Assembly: GCA_903914615.1 (NCBI GenBank)
Contig: CAIWPS010000271.1
Span: 1 to 38,023 of the forward strand
Reading direction: 5' to 3'
Length of the DNA stretch: 38,023 nucleotides
DNA from: an uncultured beta proteobacterium
GTDB taxonomy: Bacteria > Pseudomonadota > Gammaproteobacteria > Burkholderiales > Burkholderiaceae_C
The notes below the pieces were generated by a model. That model saw only the letters and a list, made by a program, of their open reading frames with translations. It searched no databases and was not told the DNA's origin. This document shows, piece after piece, positions 17,691-25,970 of this stretch; position 1 is the first letter of the stretch, and the number at the start of each line of letters is the position of its first letter. Both the position numbers and the translations under genes were made by a program.

Positions 17691-18194
17691 ATGCCCAGCT
17701 TTGATGCCGTCATCGAATCCGACCTCGTCGAGCTGCGCAACGCGGTCGAGCAGGCGGGCAAGGAAATCGCCACCCGCTTCGACTTCAAGGGCTCGTGCGC
17801 GGCCGTCGAACTGGCCGCGGCCACGCCCAAGCAGCGCGAGCTCACGCTCTGGGCCGACAGCGATTTCCAGCTCGAGCAGGTGCAGGGCGTGCTGCTCGGG
17901 CGCCTGGCCAAGCGCGGCGTCGACGTGCGCTTCCTCGACCTTTCCGGCAAGCCGCAGAAGATGGGCGGCGACAAGCTCAAGCTGGCGGTGCCGGTGAAGA
18001 ACGGCGTCGACGCCGAGACGGCGAAGAAGATGCAGACGGCGCTGAAGGCCAGCAAGCTGAAGGTGCAGGCGGCCTTCCAGGGCGATGCCCTGCGCGTCAC
18101 CGGCGCCAAGCGCGACGAACTGCAGGCCGCCATCGCGCTGCTGCGCAAGGAACTGCCCGAGTGGCCGCTGTCCTTCAACAACTTCCGCGACTAG
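17691..18194 (+). CDS. yajQ: YajQ-family nucleotide-binding protein
   Basis: A 167-residue YajQ protein. [21 protein letters not shown] and ATRFDFKGS open the first ferredoxin-like fold, and [25 protein letters not shown] and the C-terminal FNNFRD close the second. Xanthomonas and Pseudomonas relatives bind cyclic di-GMP and act as regulators; others bind RNA or nucleotides. Long in-frame extension upstream is antisense to murB and was not used. It is divergent from murB and overlaps the next gene by 34 bp, so the retropepsin-like protein may depend on its translation. Function beyond nucleotide binding is not readable here. Confidence 0.93.
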   Translation: MPSFDAVIESDLVELRNAVEQAGKEIATRFDFKGSCAAVELAAATPKQRELTLWADSDFQLEQVQGVLLGRLAKRGVDVRFLDLSGKPQKMGGDKLKLAVPVKNGVDAETAKKMQTALKASKLKVQAAFQGDALRVTGAKRDELQAAIALLRKELPEWPLSFNNFRD

Positions 18195-18820
18195 CCTGCG
18201 CGGTGGCGCTGGCGCTCGCACTGGGCGGCGCCGCGCAGGCGCAGTCGGTGCAACTGGCCGGCCGCATGGGCGAACGCGCGCTGCTGGTGGTGGACGGCCA
18301 GACCCAGATGCTGGCGGTGGGCCAGACCGTGGCCGGCATCAGGCTGCTGCGCTGGGTCGACGACAGCGCCGAGATCGAGTCGGGCGGGCGCACGCAGCGC
18401 CTGCGCGTGGGCGGCACGCCGGCCCAGGTCGGCGCGCCGCCGGCGCCCGGGCGCGGGCGCGAGATCGTCATCACCGCCGGCCCGGGCGGCCACTTCACCA
18501 CCGCCGGCCTCGTCAATGGCCGCCCCGTGCGCTTCATGGTCGACACCGGCGCCACGCTGGTGGCGCTGGGCCGCGACGACGCGCAGCGCCTGGGCCTGGA
18601 CCTCGCTGCGGCGCGCCCGTTGCTGATGCAGACCGCCAACGGCGCGGTGCAGGGGCACCTGGTGACGCTGAGCTCGGTGCGCGTCGGCGACGTCGAACTC
18701 AGCAACGTCGGCGCCGTGGTGCTGCCGATGGCGATGCCCGTGCTGCTGCTGGGCAACAGTTTCCTGGCCCGGCTGCAGATGCGCCGCGACAACGACGTCA
18801 TGCGGCTGGAACTGAAGTAG
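18161..18820 (+). CDS. Retropepsin-like aspartic protease, TIGR02281-type (exported)
   Basis: A 219-residue protein if started at GTG 18161. This start gives a proper signal peptide (Arg10, a hydrophobic core and cleavage near AQA-QS at about 27-28) and has AAGGA 9 nt upstream. The next in-frame GTG (18203) would remove the basic residue and leave a poor signal. The second half is a clan AA protease domain with catalytic Asp128-Thr-Gly in [12 protein letters not shown] and a partner strand ending in [10 protein letters not shown]. The N-terminal part, [18 protein letters not shown], is typical of the periplasmic TIGR02281 group. It overlaps the yajQ coding end by 34 bp. Likely an envelope protease of unknown substrate that would act as a homodimer. 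Confidence 0.85.
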   Translation: MAAVLQQLPRLACAVALALALGGAAQAQSVQLAGRMGERALLVVDGQTQMLAVGQTVAGIRLLRWVDDSAEIESGGRTQRLRVGGTPAQVGAPPAPGRGREIVITAGPGGHFTTAGLVNGRPVRFMVDTGATLVALGRDDAQRLGLDLAAARPLLMQTANGAVQGHLVTLSSVRVGDVELSNVGAVVLPMAMPVLLLGNSFLARLQMRRDNDVMRLELK

Positions 18821-18827
18821 CCACGGC

Positions 18828-18847
18828 CTTGTCCCCGCCGGGACAAG
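18828..18847 (+). terminator. Perfect 8-bp hairpin after the retropepsin gene
   Basis: CTTGTCCC (18828-18835), a 4-nt loop and GGGACAAG (18840-18847) form a perfect stem, 7 nt after the stop. There is no T-tract. It probably separates the yajQ unit from the acyl-CoA dehydrogenase unit. A TAAAAC element at 18868-18873 may be the -10 of the following genes. Confidence 0.4.
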
Positions 18848-18934
18848 ACGCATGCGAACGATCGTGCTAAAACGCGGGCCCACGCCCGTTTCAAGCCCGC
18901 ACGCCCGCCCAGCCCCGCCAGGAGCACCCCGCCC

Positions 18935-20116
18935 ATGGACCTGAATTTCACCCCCGACGAACTCGCCTTCCGCCAGGAGGTCAGGCACTGGGTGGCCGAG
19001 AACCTGCCCACCGAGATCAGCCACAAGGTGCACCAGGCCCTGCGCCTGACGCGCGACGACCTGCAGCGCTGGGCCAAGATCCTGGGCAAGAAGGGCTGGC
19101 TGGGCTGGGGCTGGCCCCGGCAGTTCGGCGGACCGGGCTGGAACGCGATCCAGAAGCACCTGTTCGAAGAGGAGTGCGCGCTCGCCGGGGCGCCGCGCGT
19201 CATCCCCTTCGGCCCGGTGATGGTGGCGCCGGTGATCATGGCCTTCGGCACGCCCGAGCAGCACAAGCGCTTCCTGCCCGGCATCGCCAGCGGCGAGGTC
19301 TGGTGGAGCCAGGGCTACAGCGAACCCGGCTCGGGCTCGGACCTGGCCTCGCTGAAGTGCAAGGCCGAACGACGCGGCGACAAGTACATCGTCAACGGCC
19401 AGAAGACCTGGACCACGCTGGGCCAGTACGGCGAGTGGATCTTCTGCCTCGTGCGCACCAGCAACGAGGGCAAGCCGCAGACCGGCATCAGCTTCCTGCT
19501 CATCGACATGAAGAGCCCCGGCGTCAGCGTCCGCCCCATCGTGCTGATGGACGGCGAGCCCGAGGTCAATGAGGTCTGGTTCGACAACGTCGAGGTGCCG
19601 GCCGAGAACCTCATCGGCGAGGAGAACAAGGGCTGGACCTACGCCAAGCACCTGCTGGCGCACGAGCGCACCAACATCGCCGACGTCAACCGCGCCAAGC
19701 GTGAACTGGAGCGGCTGAAGCGCATCGCCAAGGCCGAAAGCGTGTACGACGACGCCCGCTTCCGCGACCAGATTGCGCTGCTGGAAGTCGACATCGTGGC
19801 ACTGGAGATGATGGTGCTGCGCGTGCTCTCTGCCGAGAAGAGCGGCAAGCAGAGCCTGGACGTGGCGGGCCTCCTGAAGATCCGCGGCAGCGAGATCCAG
19901 CAGCGCTACACCGAGCTGATGATGCTGGCCGCCGGGCCGCTGTCGCGCGCCTGCATCCACGAGGCCATGGACGCCGGCTGGCAGGGCGACCTCGCCTTCC
20001 CGACCAGCATCCTGCCGCTGGCCGGCACCTACTTCAACATGCGCAAGACGACGATCTACGGCGGGTCGAACGAGGTGCAGCGCAACATCGTCGCGCAGAC
20101 GGTCCTGGGGAGCTGA
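18935..20116 (+). CDS. Acyl-CoA dehydrogenase, large-subunit type
   Basis: A 393-residue FAD enzyme with the three acyl-CoA dehydrogenase domains. The FAD/substrate motif GYSEPGSGSDLASLK lies near 126-140 and NGQKTWTT follows. The C-terminal helix region has IYGGSNEVQRNIVAQTV. In that last motif Gly replaces the Glu found in the IYEGT motif of medium-chain enzymes, where the catalytic base sits. The sequence resembles PimC and the larger subunits of alpha2-beta2 dehydrogenases acting on dicarboxylic or steroid-side-chain CoA esters. AGGAG lies 10 nt before the ATG. The next gene starts one base after the stop and encodes a second, more divergent member, so a heteromeric enzyme is likely (inference). 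The substrate is unknown. Confidence 0.92.
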   Translation: MDLNFTPDELAFRQEVRHWVAENLPTEISHKVHQALRLTRDDLQRWAKILGKKGWLGWGWPRQFGGPGWNAIQKHLFEEECALAGAPRVIPFGPVMVAPVIMAFGTPEQHKRFLPGIASGEVWWSQGYSEPGSGSDLASLKCKAERRGDKYIVNGQKTWTTLGQYGEWIFCLVRTSNEGKPQTGISFLLIDMKSPGVSVRPIVLMDGEPEVNEVWFDNVEVPAENLIGEENKGWTYAKHLLAHERTNIADVNRAKRELERLKRIAKAESVYDDARFRDQIALLEVDIVALEMMVLRVLSAEKSGKQSLDVAGLLKIRGSEIQQRYTELMMLAAGPLSRACIHEAMDAGWQGDLAFPTSILPLAGTYFNMRKTTIYGGSNEVQRNIVAQTVLGS

Positions 20117-20117
20117 C

Positions 20118-21245
20118 ATGGACTTCGACTTCACGGAAGACCAGGAATCGCTGCGCGACGCGGTGCGGCGCTGGGTCGACAAGGGCTTCCCCTTCGAGCG
20201 CCGGCACCAGCTGGCCAGGTCCGGCGGCGCGACGCGCGCGGTCTATGGCGAACTGGCCGAGCTTGGCTTGGCCGGGCTCGTCGTGGCCGACGAACACGGC
20301 GGCCTGGGCCAGGGCGCCATCGACGCCATGGTGGTCAGCGAAGAGCTGGGCCGCGGCCTCGTCAATGCGCCCTATGCGCATGCGGCGCTGATGGCACCGC
20401 GGCTGCTCGCTGCCGCCCCTGCCGCGGTGCAGGCGCAGTGGCTGCCGCGCATCGCCAGCGGGGAAGCGCTGGTGGTGCCGGCGCTGCAGGAGCGCGCCAG
20501 CCGCTACCGGCTGAACCACGTGACGACCCGCGCCCGCCAGGCCGGCAGCGGCTGGGTGCTGGAAGGCAGCAAGTGCGTGGTGCCGGCGGGCGACGAGGCC
20601 GATGCCTACGTCGTGCCTGCGCGCATCGCCGGCGCCGAGACCGACGCCGCGGGGATCGGTCTTTTCCTCGTGGAACGTGCTGCGGCACAGGTGCGCGGCT
20701 ACCCGACGCAGGACGGGGCGCGTGCCGCCGACGTCGTCCTGAATGCAGCCGCGGCGACACTCCTTAGCGCAGATGCCCACGCTCTGCTCGAGGACGCCGT
20801 CGACGCCGGCATCGCCGCGCAATGCGCCGAGGCCGTGGGCCTGATGGACAAGCTGGTGGCGGTCACGGTCGAGTACATGAACACGCGCAAGCAGTTCGGC
20901 AGCGCGCTGGCGGGATTCCAGGCGCTGCGCCACCGCATCGCCGACGTCAAGATGCAGCTGGAGCTGGGCCGCTCGATGAGCTACTACGCCAGCCTGAAGC
21001 TCGGCGAGCCGACGCCGCAGCGGCGGCGCGCCATCTCCCAGGCGCGCGTGCAGCTGGGCCAGAGCATGCGCTTCGTCGGCCAGCAGTGCATCCAGCTGCA
21101 CGGCGGCATCGGCTGCACCGACGAGTACATCGCCAGCCACTACTTCAAGCGCCTGACGATGCTCGAGACGAGCCTGGGCGACACCCTGCACCACCTCGGC
21201 GAGGTGGCCTCGCGCATGCAGGACACCGCCGGCGTGTTCGCCTGA
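20118..21245 (+). CDS. Acyl-CoA dehydrogenase, small-subunit type
   Basis: A 375-residue member of the same family but shorter and more degenerate in its middle domain, where the usual FAD-contact motif is replaced by VPALQERASRYRL. The C-terminal domain keeps EYMNTRKQFGSALAGFQALRH and QLHGGIGCTDEY. LTMLETSLGD at the position of the IYEGT motif offers a Glu that could serve as base. It resembles PimD and the partner subunits of heterotetrameric enzymes. It begins one base after the upstream dehydrogenase stop, and the P1 peptidase gene begins 11 nt after its end. I infer the two dehydrogenases form one complex in which active-site parts are shared. Confidence 0.9.
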   Translation: MDFDFTEDQESLRDAVRRWVDKGFPFERRHQLARSGGATRAVYGELAELGLAGLVVADEHGGLGQGAIDAMVVSEELGRGLVNAPYAHAALMAPRLLAAAPAAVQAQWLPRIASGEALVVPALQERASRYRLNHVTTRARQAGSGWVLEGSKCVVPAGDEADAYVVPARIAGAETDAAGIGLFLVERAAAQVRGYPTQDGARAADVVLNAAAATLLSADAHALLEDAVDAGIAAQCAEAVGLMDKLVAVTVEYMNTRKQFGSALAGFQALRHRIADVKMQLELGRSMSYYASLKLGEPTPQRRRAISQARVQLGQSMRFVGQQCIQLHGGIGCTDEYIASHYFKRLTMLETSLGDTLHHLGEVASRMQDTAGVFA

Positions 21246-21256
21246 ATCGAGCCCGC

Positions 21257-22237
21257 GTGCAGGCGCTGGCGCCGGGCTCGATCACCGACGTCGCCGGCCT
21301 CCTCGTCGGCCACGCCGCTGCGGCGGGCCGGCCCACCGGCTGCACCGTCGTGCTGTGCCCGCAGGGCGTGGTCTGCGGCGCGGCGGTGCGCGGCGGCGCG
21401 CCGGGCACGCGCGAGACCGACCTGCTGCGGCCCGAGAACACCGTCGACGCGGTGCACGCCGTGCTGCTCACCGGCGGCAGCGCCTTCGGCCTGGATGCCG
21501 CCGGCGGCGTCATGTGCTGGCTGGAGGAACGCGGCCACGGCCTGCGCGTGGGCCCGGCCTGCGTGCCCATCGTGCCGGCGGCGGTGCTGTTCGACCTGTG
21601 GGTGGGCGACGGCCGCATCCGCCCGGGTGCCGAGACCGGCCATGCGGCTTGCACCGCGGCCGCAGCGAGTCCGCCGGCACAAGGCAGCGCCGGCGCCGGC
21701 CTGGGCGCGACGGTGGGCAAGCTCCACGGCATCGAACGCGCCATGAAGGGCGGCATCGGCACGGCTTCGCTGAAGCTGGGGGCGGTCACGGTCGGGGCGC
21801 TGGTCGCGGTCAATGCCGTGGGCGACGTCCTCGACGAGGCGGGCCGGGTCATCGCCGGGGCGCGCAGCGAGGATGGCCGCAGCACCGTCGGCAGCACCGC
21901 CGCCCTGCTCGCCGGCGCCGGCCCGTCCAGGCTGATGGCCGGCATGGCGACGACGATCGGCGTCGTCGCCACCGACGCCCTGCTCACCAAGGCCCAGGCG
22001 ACGCAACTGGCCGCGCTGGCGCACCATGGGCTGGCGCGCAGCGTCAGCCCGCTGACCGTGCACGACGGCGACGCCTTCTTCGCCCTGGCCACCGGCGGCA
22101 GCGGCCTGGTCGGCGAGCTGAGCACGCTGGGCGTGCTGGCGGCCGAGGCGGTGGCGCGGGCCATCCGCAATGCCGTCGTCGCAGCCACCGGCTTGGCGCA
22201 GCCGCCGCTGCCGGCGGCGCGCGACCTGGCACGCTGA
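21257..22237 (+). CDS. P1-family peptidase (DmpA-like N-terminal nucleophile hydrolase)
   Basis: A 326-residue protein with the L-aminopeptidase/D-esterase (DmpA) fold: VAGLLVGH and TGCTVVLCPQG at the start, LLTGGSAFGLDAAGGVM in the middle and GGIGTASLKLGAVTVGALVAVNAVGD later. The segment MATTIGVVATDALLTKAQ holds the Thr expected to become the N-terminal nucleophile after self-cleavage. An Asn commonly precedes it, but here there is Ala. HDGDAFFALATG follows. GTG 21257 is the start; it has only a weak ribosome site and follows the dehydrogenase gene by 11 nt. The stop TGA lies in the palindrome TGAAGCTTCA shared with the convergent gmd gene. Probable small-peptide or amide hydrolysis; the link to acyl-CoA oxidation is unclear. 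Confidence 0.87.
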   Translation: MQALAPGSITDVAGLLVGHAAAAGRPTGCTVVLCPQGVVCGAAVRGGAPGTRETDLLRPENTVDAVHAVLLTGGSAFGLDAAGGVMCWLEERGHGLRVGPACVPIVPAAVLFDLWVGDGRIRPGAETGHAACTAAAASPPAQGSAGAGLGATVGKLHGIERAMKGGIGTASLKLGAVTVGALVAVNAVGDVLDEAGRVIAGARSEDGRSTVGSTAALLAGAGPSRLMAGMATTIGVVATDALLTKAQATQLAALAHHGLARSVSPLTVHDGDAFFALATGGSGLVGELSTLGVLAAEAVARAIRNAVVAATGLAQPPLPAARDLAR

Positions 22238-22241
22238 AGCT

Positions 22242-23210
22242 TCAGCCCTTCGCGGCGGCCGGGTGTTCGGCGGCCAGCATGCGCCGCACCACCTCGGGCA
22301 TGTGCGCCTGGGCGCGCCATCCCAGTTCGGTGGCGGCGCGGCTGACATCGCCCTGGCTCCAGGCGATGTCGGTGGGGCGGAACAGGCGCGGGTCGGAGTC
22401 GACATGGGCCTGCCAGTCCAGGTCCACGGCGGCAAAGGCGGCGGCCACGAACGCCTGCAGCGAATGCGCCTGCCCGGTCGCGATGACGTAGTCGCGTGGC
22501 TGCGACTGCTGCAGCATCAGCCACATCGCCTCGACGTATTCGGGCGCCCAGCCCCAGTCGCGCACGATGTCCAGCCGGCCCAGCGACAGCCGCTCGGGCG
22601 AGCCGGCAGCGATGCGCGCCGCGGCGGCGACGATCTTGCGCGTGACGAAGCGCGCCGGCCGCAGCGGCGATTCGTGGTTGAAGAGGATGCCGTTGCAGAC
22701 GTACAGCGCGTAGGCCTCGCGGTAGTTCGCCACCAGCCAGTGCGCCGAGGCCTTCGCCACGGCGTAGGGGCTGCGCGGCGCGAAGGGGGTGTCCTCGCTG
22801 GCCGGGGCCTTGCCGACATGGCCGAAGCATTCGCTGGAGCCGGCGTGGTACAGCCGCACCGGCCGGCGCAGCAGGCGGATGGCTTCCATCAGGTTCAGCG
22901 TGCCGATGGTGATGCTCTCCAGCGTCTCGGCGGGCTGCTCGAACGACAGGCCCACCGAGCTCTGCGCCGAGAGGAAGTAGATCTCGTCGGGCTCGCAGTC
23001 GTAGAGCACCGACATCACGCTGCGGAAGTCCTTGGACGCCATCGAACGCGTCGTGACGGCCTGGCGCACGCCGAGCTGCGCCAGGTTCTCGAAGCCCGCC
23101 ACCTGGGCATCGCGCGAGGTGCCCCAGACCTCGTAGCCCTTGTCGACCAGCAGGCGCGCCAGGTAGGCCCCGTCCTGGCCGCCGACACCGCAGATGAGGG
23201 CTTTCTTCAT
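22242..23210 (-). CDS. gmd: GDP-mannose 4,6-dehydratase
   Basis: A 322-residue extended SDR that converts GDP-D-mannose to GDP-4-keto-6-deoxymannose, the branch point to GDP-rhamnose, GDP-fucose and other deoxysugars. GVGGQDGAYLARLL is the NADP motif, Ser126-Glu127 sits in HAGSSECFG, and Tyr149-x3-Lys153 in SPYAVAK completes the catalytic set. FNHESPLRP and the late RDWGWAPEYVEAMW are family signatures. GGAG lies 10 nt before the ATG. It is divergent from rsuA with 60 bp between. No GDP-4-keto-6-deoxymannose reductase or epimerase is encoded in the window, so the final sugar cannot be named. Confidence 0.9.
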   Translation of the reverse strand: MKKALICGVGGQDGAYLARLLVDKGYEVWGTSRDAQVAGFENLAQLGVRQAVTTRSMASKDFRSVMSVLYDCEPDEIYFLSAQSSVGLSFEQPAETLESITIGTLNLMEAIRLLRRPVRLYHAGSSECFGHVGKAPASEDTPFAPRSPYAVAKASAHWLVANYREAYALYVCNGILFNHESPLRPARFVTRKIVAAAARIAAGSPERLSLGRLDIVRDWGWAPEYVEAMWLMLQQSQPRDYVIATGQAHSLQAFVAAAFAAVDLDWQAHVDSDPRLFRPTDIAWSQGDVSRAATELGWRAQAHMPEVVRRMLAAEHPAAAKG

Positions 23211-23258
23211 GTCGTGCAGGCTCCGGCAGGCGTGAGGTGGACAGGGCGGCGGCGAGGA

Positions 23259-23264
23259 GACAAT
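23259..23264 (+). promoter_or_regulatory. -10-like element before rsuA
   Basis: GACAAT ends 6 nt before GTG 23271. It could be a -10 giving a leaderless start, but a GAGGAGA Shine-Dalgarno-like sequence overlaps it, so this case is ambiguous. Confidence 0.25.
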
Positions 23265-23270
23265 CCGCGC

Positions 23271-23966
23271 GTGCGGATTATCGACATCCTCTTCAGCCAG
23301 GGCTTCGGCAGCCGCCGCGAATGTGCGGCACTGTTGGCGGCCGGGCAGGTGTCGGCGGCCGGGCGCACGCTGCGGGACGCGCAGGAAGACCTCGCCACGA
23401 CGGGGCTGCGCTTCCAGGTGCGCGGCGTGGACTGGCCGTTCCAGGCCCGCGCGCTGCTGATGCTGCACAAGCCGGCCGGCTTCGAGTGCTCGCGCCAGCC
23501 CCAGCACCACCGCAGCGTGCTGGACCTGCTGCCGCAGCCGCTGCGCCAGCGCGGCGTGCAGCCCGTGGGGCGGCTGGACGCCGACACCACGGGCCTGCTG
23601 CTGCTGACCGACGACGGGCCGCTGATCCACCGCCTGAGCTCGCCCAGGCGCCATGTCGCCAAGGTCTACGAGGTCGGCACGCGCCACGCGGTGGACGAGG
23701 CGCAGGTGGCGGCACTGCTGGCCGGCGTGACGCTGCACGACGACCCCGTGCCGGTGCGCGCCGCCGCCTGCGAACGCACCGGCGAACGCGCGCTGCGGCT
23801 GACCCTCACAGACGGCCGCTACCACCAGGTCAAGCGCATGCTGGCGGCGGTGCACAACCGCGTCGAGACGCTGCACCGCAGCGCCTTCGGCGACTGGTCG
23901 CTGCCGGCCGACCTGGCGCCCGGCCAGTGGCGCTGGCTGGCCGAAGCGCAGGAGCCTGCCGCGTGA
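23271..23966 (+). CDS. rsuA: 16S rRNA pseudouridine(516) synthase RsuA
   Basis: A 231-residue protein with an N-terminal S4 RNA-binding domain (RIIDILFSQGFGSRRECAAL and on to about residue 50). Its RsuA-type catalytic domain has Asp103 in GRLDADTTGLLLLTDDG, equivalent to the E. coli catalytic Asp102. DGRYHQVKRMLAAVHN is the later conserved motif. It isomerises U516 of 16S rRNA in E. coli. The start is GTG 23271, with GAGGAGA 10 nt upstream; the coding frame extends further left but runs antisense to gmd. It overlaps the glycosyltransferase start (GTGA). A housekeeping rRNA enzyme set among glycan genes probably reflects local gene packing. Confidence 0.92.
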   Translation: MRIIDILFSQGFGSRRECAALLAAGQVSAAGRTLRDAQEDLATTGLRFQVRGVDWPFQARALLMLHKPAGFECSRQPQHHRSVLDLLPQPLRQRGVQPVGRLDADTTGLLLLTDDGPLIHRLSSPRRHVAKVYEVGTRHAVDEAQVAALLAGVTLHDDPVPVRAAACERTGERALRLTLTDGRYHQVKRMLAAVHNRVETLHRSAFGDWSLPADLAPGQWRWLAEAQEPAA

Positions 23967-25219
23967 AGCGCATCGCCATCGTCGTGCAGCGCTATGGCGA
24001 GGACATCAACGGCGGCGCCGAACTGCACGCCCGGCTGATGGCCGAACATCTGGCGCCGCGCTACGACATCGAGGTGCTGACCAGCTGCGCCCGCGACTAC
24101 AGCGACTGGGCCCCGGCGCATGCCGAAGGCGAAAGCCGGGTCAACGGCATCCGCGTGCGGCGCTTTGCCAACCCGCTGCGCAACGACATCGGCCGCGCCC
24201 GCGTGCCGCTGGTGCACAAGCTGCGCTTCAAGCTGCGCCGCCTGCTGCGCCTGCTGCCCGCGCCGCTGGTGCTGCCCCCGCGCGGCGACCCGGCCTGGGA
24301 CGGCGACGACTTCCTGCGTCGCCAGGGCCCGCACTGCGCCGGCCTCTTCGAACACCTGGCCCGGTCCGCCGACCGCTACGACGCGGTGGTCTTCTACACC
24401 GCGCTCTACGAGCCCGCGGCCGTGGGCGTGCAGCGCTGGGGCCGGCGCAGCATCCTGCTGCCGCTGCTGCACGACGAGAAGCCGATGTACCTGCCGGTCT
24501 TCGGCCGCGCGCTGCGCAGCGCCGGCGCGCTGATCTTCCAGACCGAGGCCGAACGCCGGCTGGCGCAGCGCATGTACGGCATCGACACCTCGGGGGCTGC
24601 CGTCGCGGCGCTGGGCATGGACGTGGCCACGCCCGCGGCGGCGGCGGTGGACGAGGCGCTGGCGCGCTTCGGCCTGCAGCGCGGCTACATCGTCTACGTC
24701 GGCCGCATCGACGTCGCCAAGGGCTGCCGCGAGCTGATCGAGGCCTTCCAGGCGCATGCGCAGCACCACCCCGAGGCGCGGCTGGTGCTGGTCGGCCAGG
24801 CCGTGATGGCCCTGCCCGAGGACCCGCGCATCATCCGCACCGGCTTCGTCAGCGTCGAAGACCGCAATGCGCTGATCGCCGGCGCCGCCGTGCTGGTCAT
24901 CCCCTCGCGCTACGAGAGCCTGTCGATGGTGCTGCTGGAGGCCATGCTGCTGCGGGTGCCCGTCATCGCCAACGGCCTGTGCGAGGTGCTGGCCGAGCAT
25001 GTGCAGCACAGCGGCGCCGGCGTCGCCTACCGCGGGCCGCGGGCCCTGCGCGCGGCGCTGCAGCGCATGAGCACGCTGCCCGCCGACGAACGCCAGCGGC
25101 TGGGCGAGCGCGGCGCGGCCTACGTGCAGCGGCACTACGCCTGGCCGCACGTGCTGCAGGTCTATGCCGAGGCCATCGAGCGCGTCGCGGCGCTGCCGGC
25201 CGGGCTCAGGCCCGCCTGA
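23963..25219 (+). CDS. GT4-type glycosyltransferase
   Basis: A 418-residue GT-B enzyme. The N-terminal acceptor domain opens with RIAIVVQRYGEDINGGAELHAR, whose glycine loop is typical of GT4. The donor domain has IVYVGRIDVAKGCRELIEAF, GFVSVEDRNALIAGA and the E-x7-E-like segment SRYESLSMVLLEAML. It is cytosolic, without a signal peptide, and probably adds a nucleotide-sugar residue to a lipid-linked glycan. GTG 23963 overlaps the rsuA stop, and AGGAG lies 8 nt upstream. Its end overlaps the convergent methyltransferase gene by 14 bp. Linkage and sugar are unknown; nearness to gmd suggests a deoxyhexose-containing polymer. Confidence 0.88.
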   Translation: MKRIAIVVQRYGEDINGGAELHARLMAEHLAPRYDIEVLTSCARDYSDWAPAHAEGESRVNGIRVRRFANPLRNDIGRARVPLVHKLRFKLRRLLRLLPAPLVLPPRGDPAWDGDDFLRRQGPHCAGLFEHLARSADRYDAVVFYTALYEPAAVGVQRWGRRSILLPLLHDEKPMYLPVFGRALRSAGALIFQTEAERRLAQRMYGIDTSGAAVAALGMDVATPAAAAVDEALARFGLQRGYIVYVGRIDVAKGCRELIEAFQAHAQHHPEARLVLVGQAVMALPEDPRIIRTGFVSVEDRNALIAGAAVLVIPSRYESLSMVLLEAMLLRVPVIANGLCEVLAEHVQHSGAGVAYRGPRALRAALQRMSTLPADERQRLGERGAAYVQRHYAWPHVLQVYAEAIERVAALPAGLRPA

Positions 25220-25907
25220 GCACCACCAGCTGGTTGGGCGAGAGGTCCAGCCCGCGCGGCAGCTGGTACATCTTGCGCAGCCGCCATTCGAAGCTGCGGC
25301 GCGCCGCCTGCGCCACCGCGGCGCCCCAGCGGCGCTTCGAAGGTTGCTCGCGCCAGGGCAGGGTCTCGCCGCTGTGTTCCAGCACCAGGCCGCAGGCGGC
25401 GCACAGCTGCCGCACCTTGGACAGGCCCAGCGCGTGCACATGCGTCAGGTCGCCCTGCTGCATCCACAGGCCGAAGGGCGACTCGCCGTTGGGAAAGCGC
25501 AGCAGCAGGCGGCCGTGGGGTGCCAGCCGCAACAGCAGCTGCTCGACGAAGCCCTGCAGCTGCGCCATGGGCACGTGCTCGAGCACGTCGAAGGCGGCGA
25601 CGAGGTCGAAGCGCGGCGCAGCAGCCACCTTCGCCAGATCGTCCTCGGCCGCATAGCCCGCGGCGCGCGCGACCTCCACCAGCCTGGGGTTGGCCTCGAC
25701 GCCGGTCACCACATGGCCCTGCTGGCGCAGCCAGCCCATGAAGCGGCCGTTGCCGTAGCCCACCTCCAGCACCTGCAGCGCCGCCGCGGCCTGCGGCAGC
25801 GCGCGGCGCAGATGCCAGCCGAAGTAGCGCGCGTCGTGGTCGGAGAACTTGCCGAAGTCGCCGGCGTCCCAGCCCTTCCAGTCGGCGTAGGGGTCGGGCA
25901 GGCTCAT
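25206..25907 (-). CDS. Class I SAM-dependent methyltransferase
   Basis: A 233-residue Rossmann-fold methyltransferase. Motif I is VLEVGYGNGRFMGWL (about 46-60), followed by GVEANPRLVEVARAAGY and the motif-II/III region FDLVAAFDVLEHVPM. The family resembles Methyltransf_11/23 proteins common in glycan clusters. The C-terminal part has a basic segment (KRRWGAAVAQAARRSFEWRLRK) that could lie near the membrane. It overlaps the end of the upstream-strand glycosyltransferase by 14 bp and is divergent from a second glycosyltransferase, 63 bp away. Likely a sugar- or lipid-modifying methyltransferase for the local glycan; no substrate can be assigned. Confidence 0.85.
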   Translation of the reverse strand: MSLPDPYADWKGWDAGDFGKFSDHDARYFGWHLRRALPQAAAALQVLEVGYGNGRFMGWLRQQGHVVTGVEANPRLVEVARAAGYAAEDDLAKVAAAPRFDLVAAFDVLEHVPMAQLQGFVEQLLLRLAPHGRLLLRFPNGESPFGLWMQQGDLTHVHALGLSKVRQLCAACGLVLEHSGETLPWREQPSKRRWGAAVAQAARRSFEWRLRKMYQLPRGLDLSPNQLVVLRRA

Positions 25908-25956
25908 CGCGCAGGTAGCAGGGGCATGGCCGAAGATTGTGCCAGCCGCCCCTGGC

Positions 25957-25962
25957 TACACT
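25957..25962 (+). promoter_or_regulatory. -10-like element just before the second glycosyltransferase
   Basis: TACACT ends 8 nt before ATG 25971. No Shine-Dalgarno sequence exists between them, so a leaderless transcript is likely. No convincing -35 is seen. Confidence 0.4.
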
Positions 25963-25970
25963 GCGCGCCG

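Noticed and set aside
25885-25931. Seven-codon ORF MPLLPAR overlapping the methyltransferase start (ATGA) with a CACAAT 8 nt upstream
   Set aside because: Too short to support; chance occurrence cannot be excluded and there is no Shine-Dalgarno sequence.
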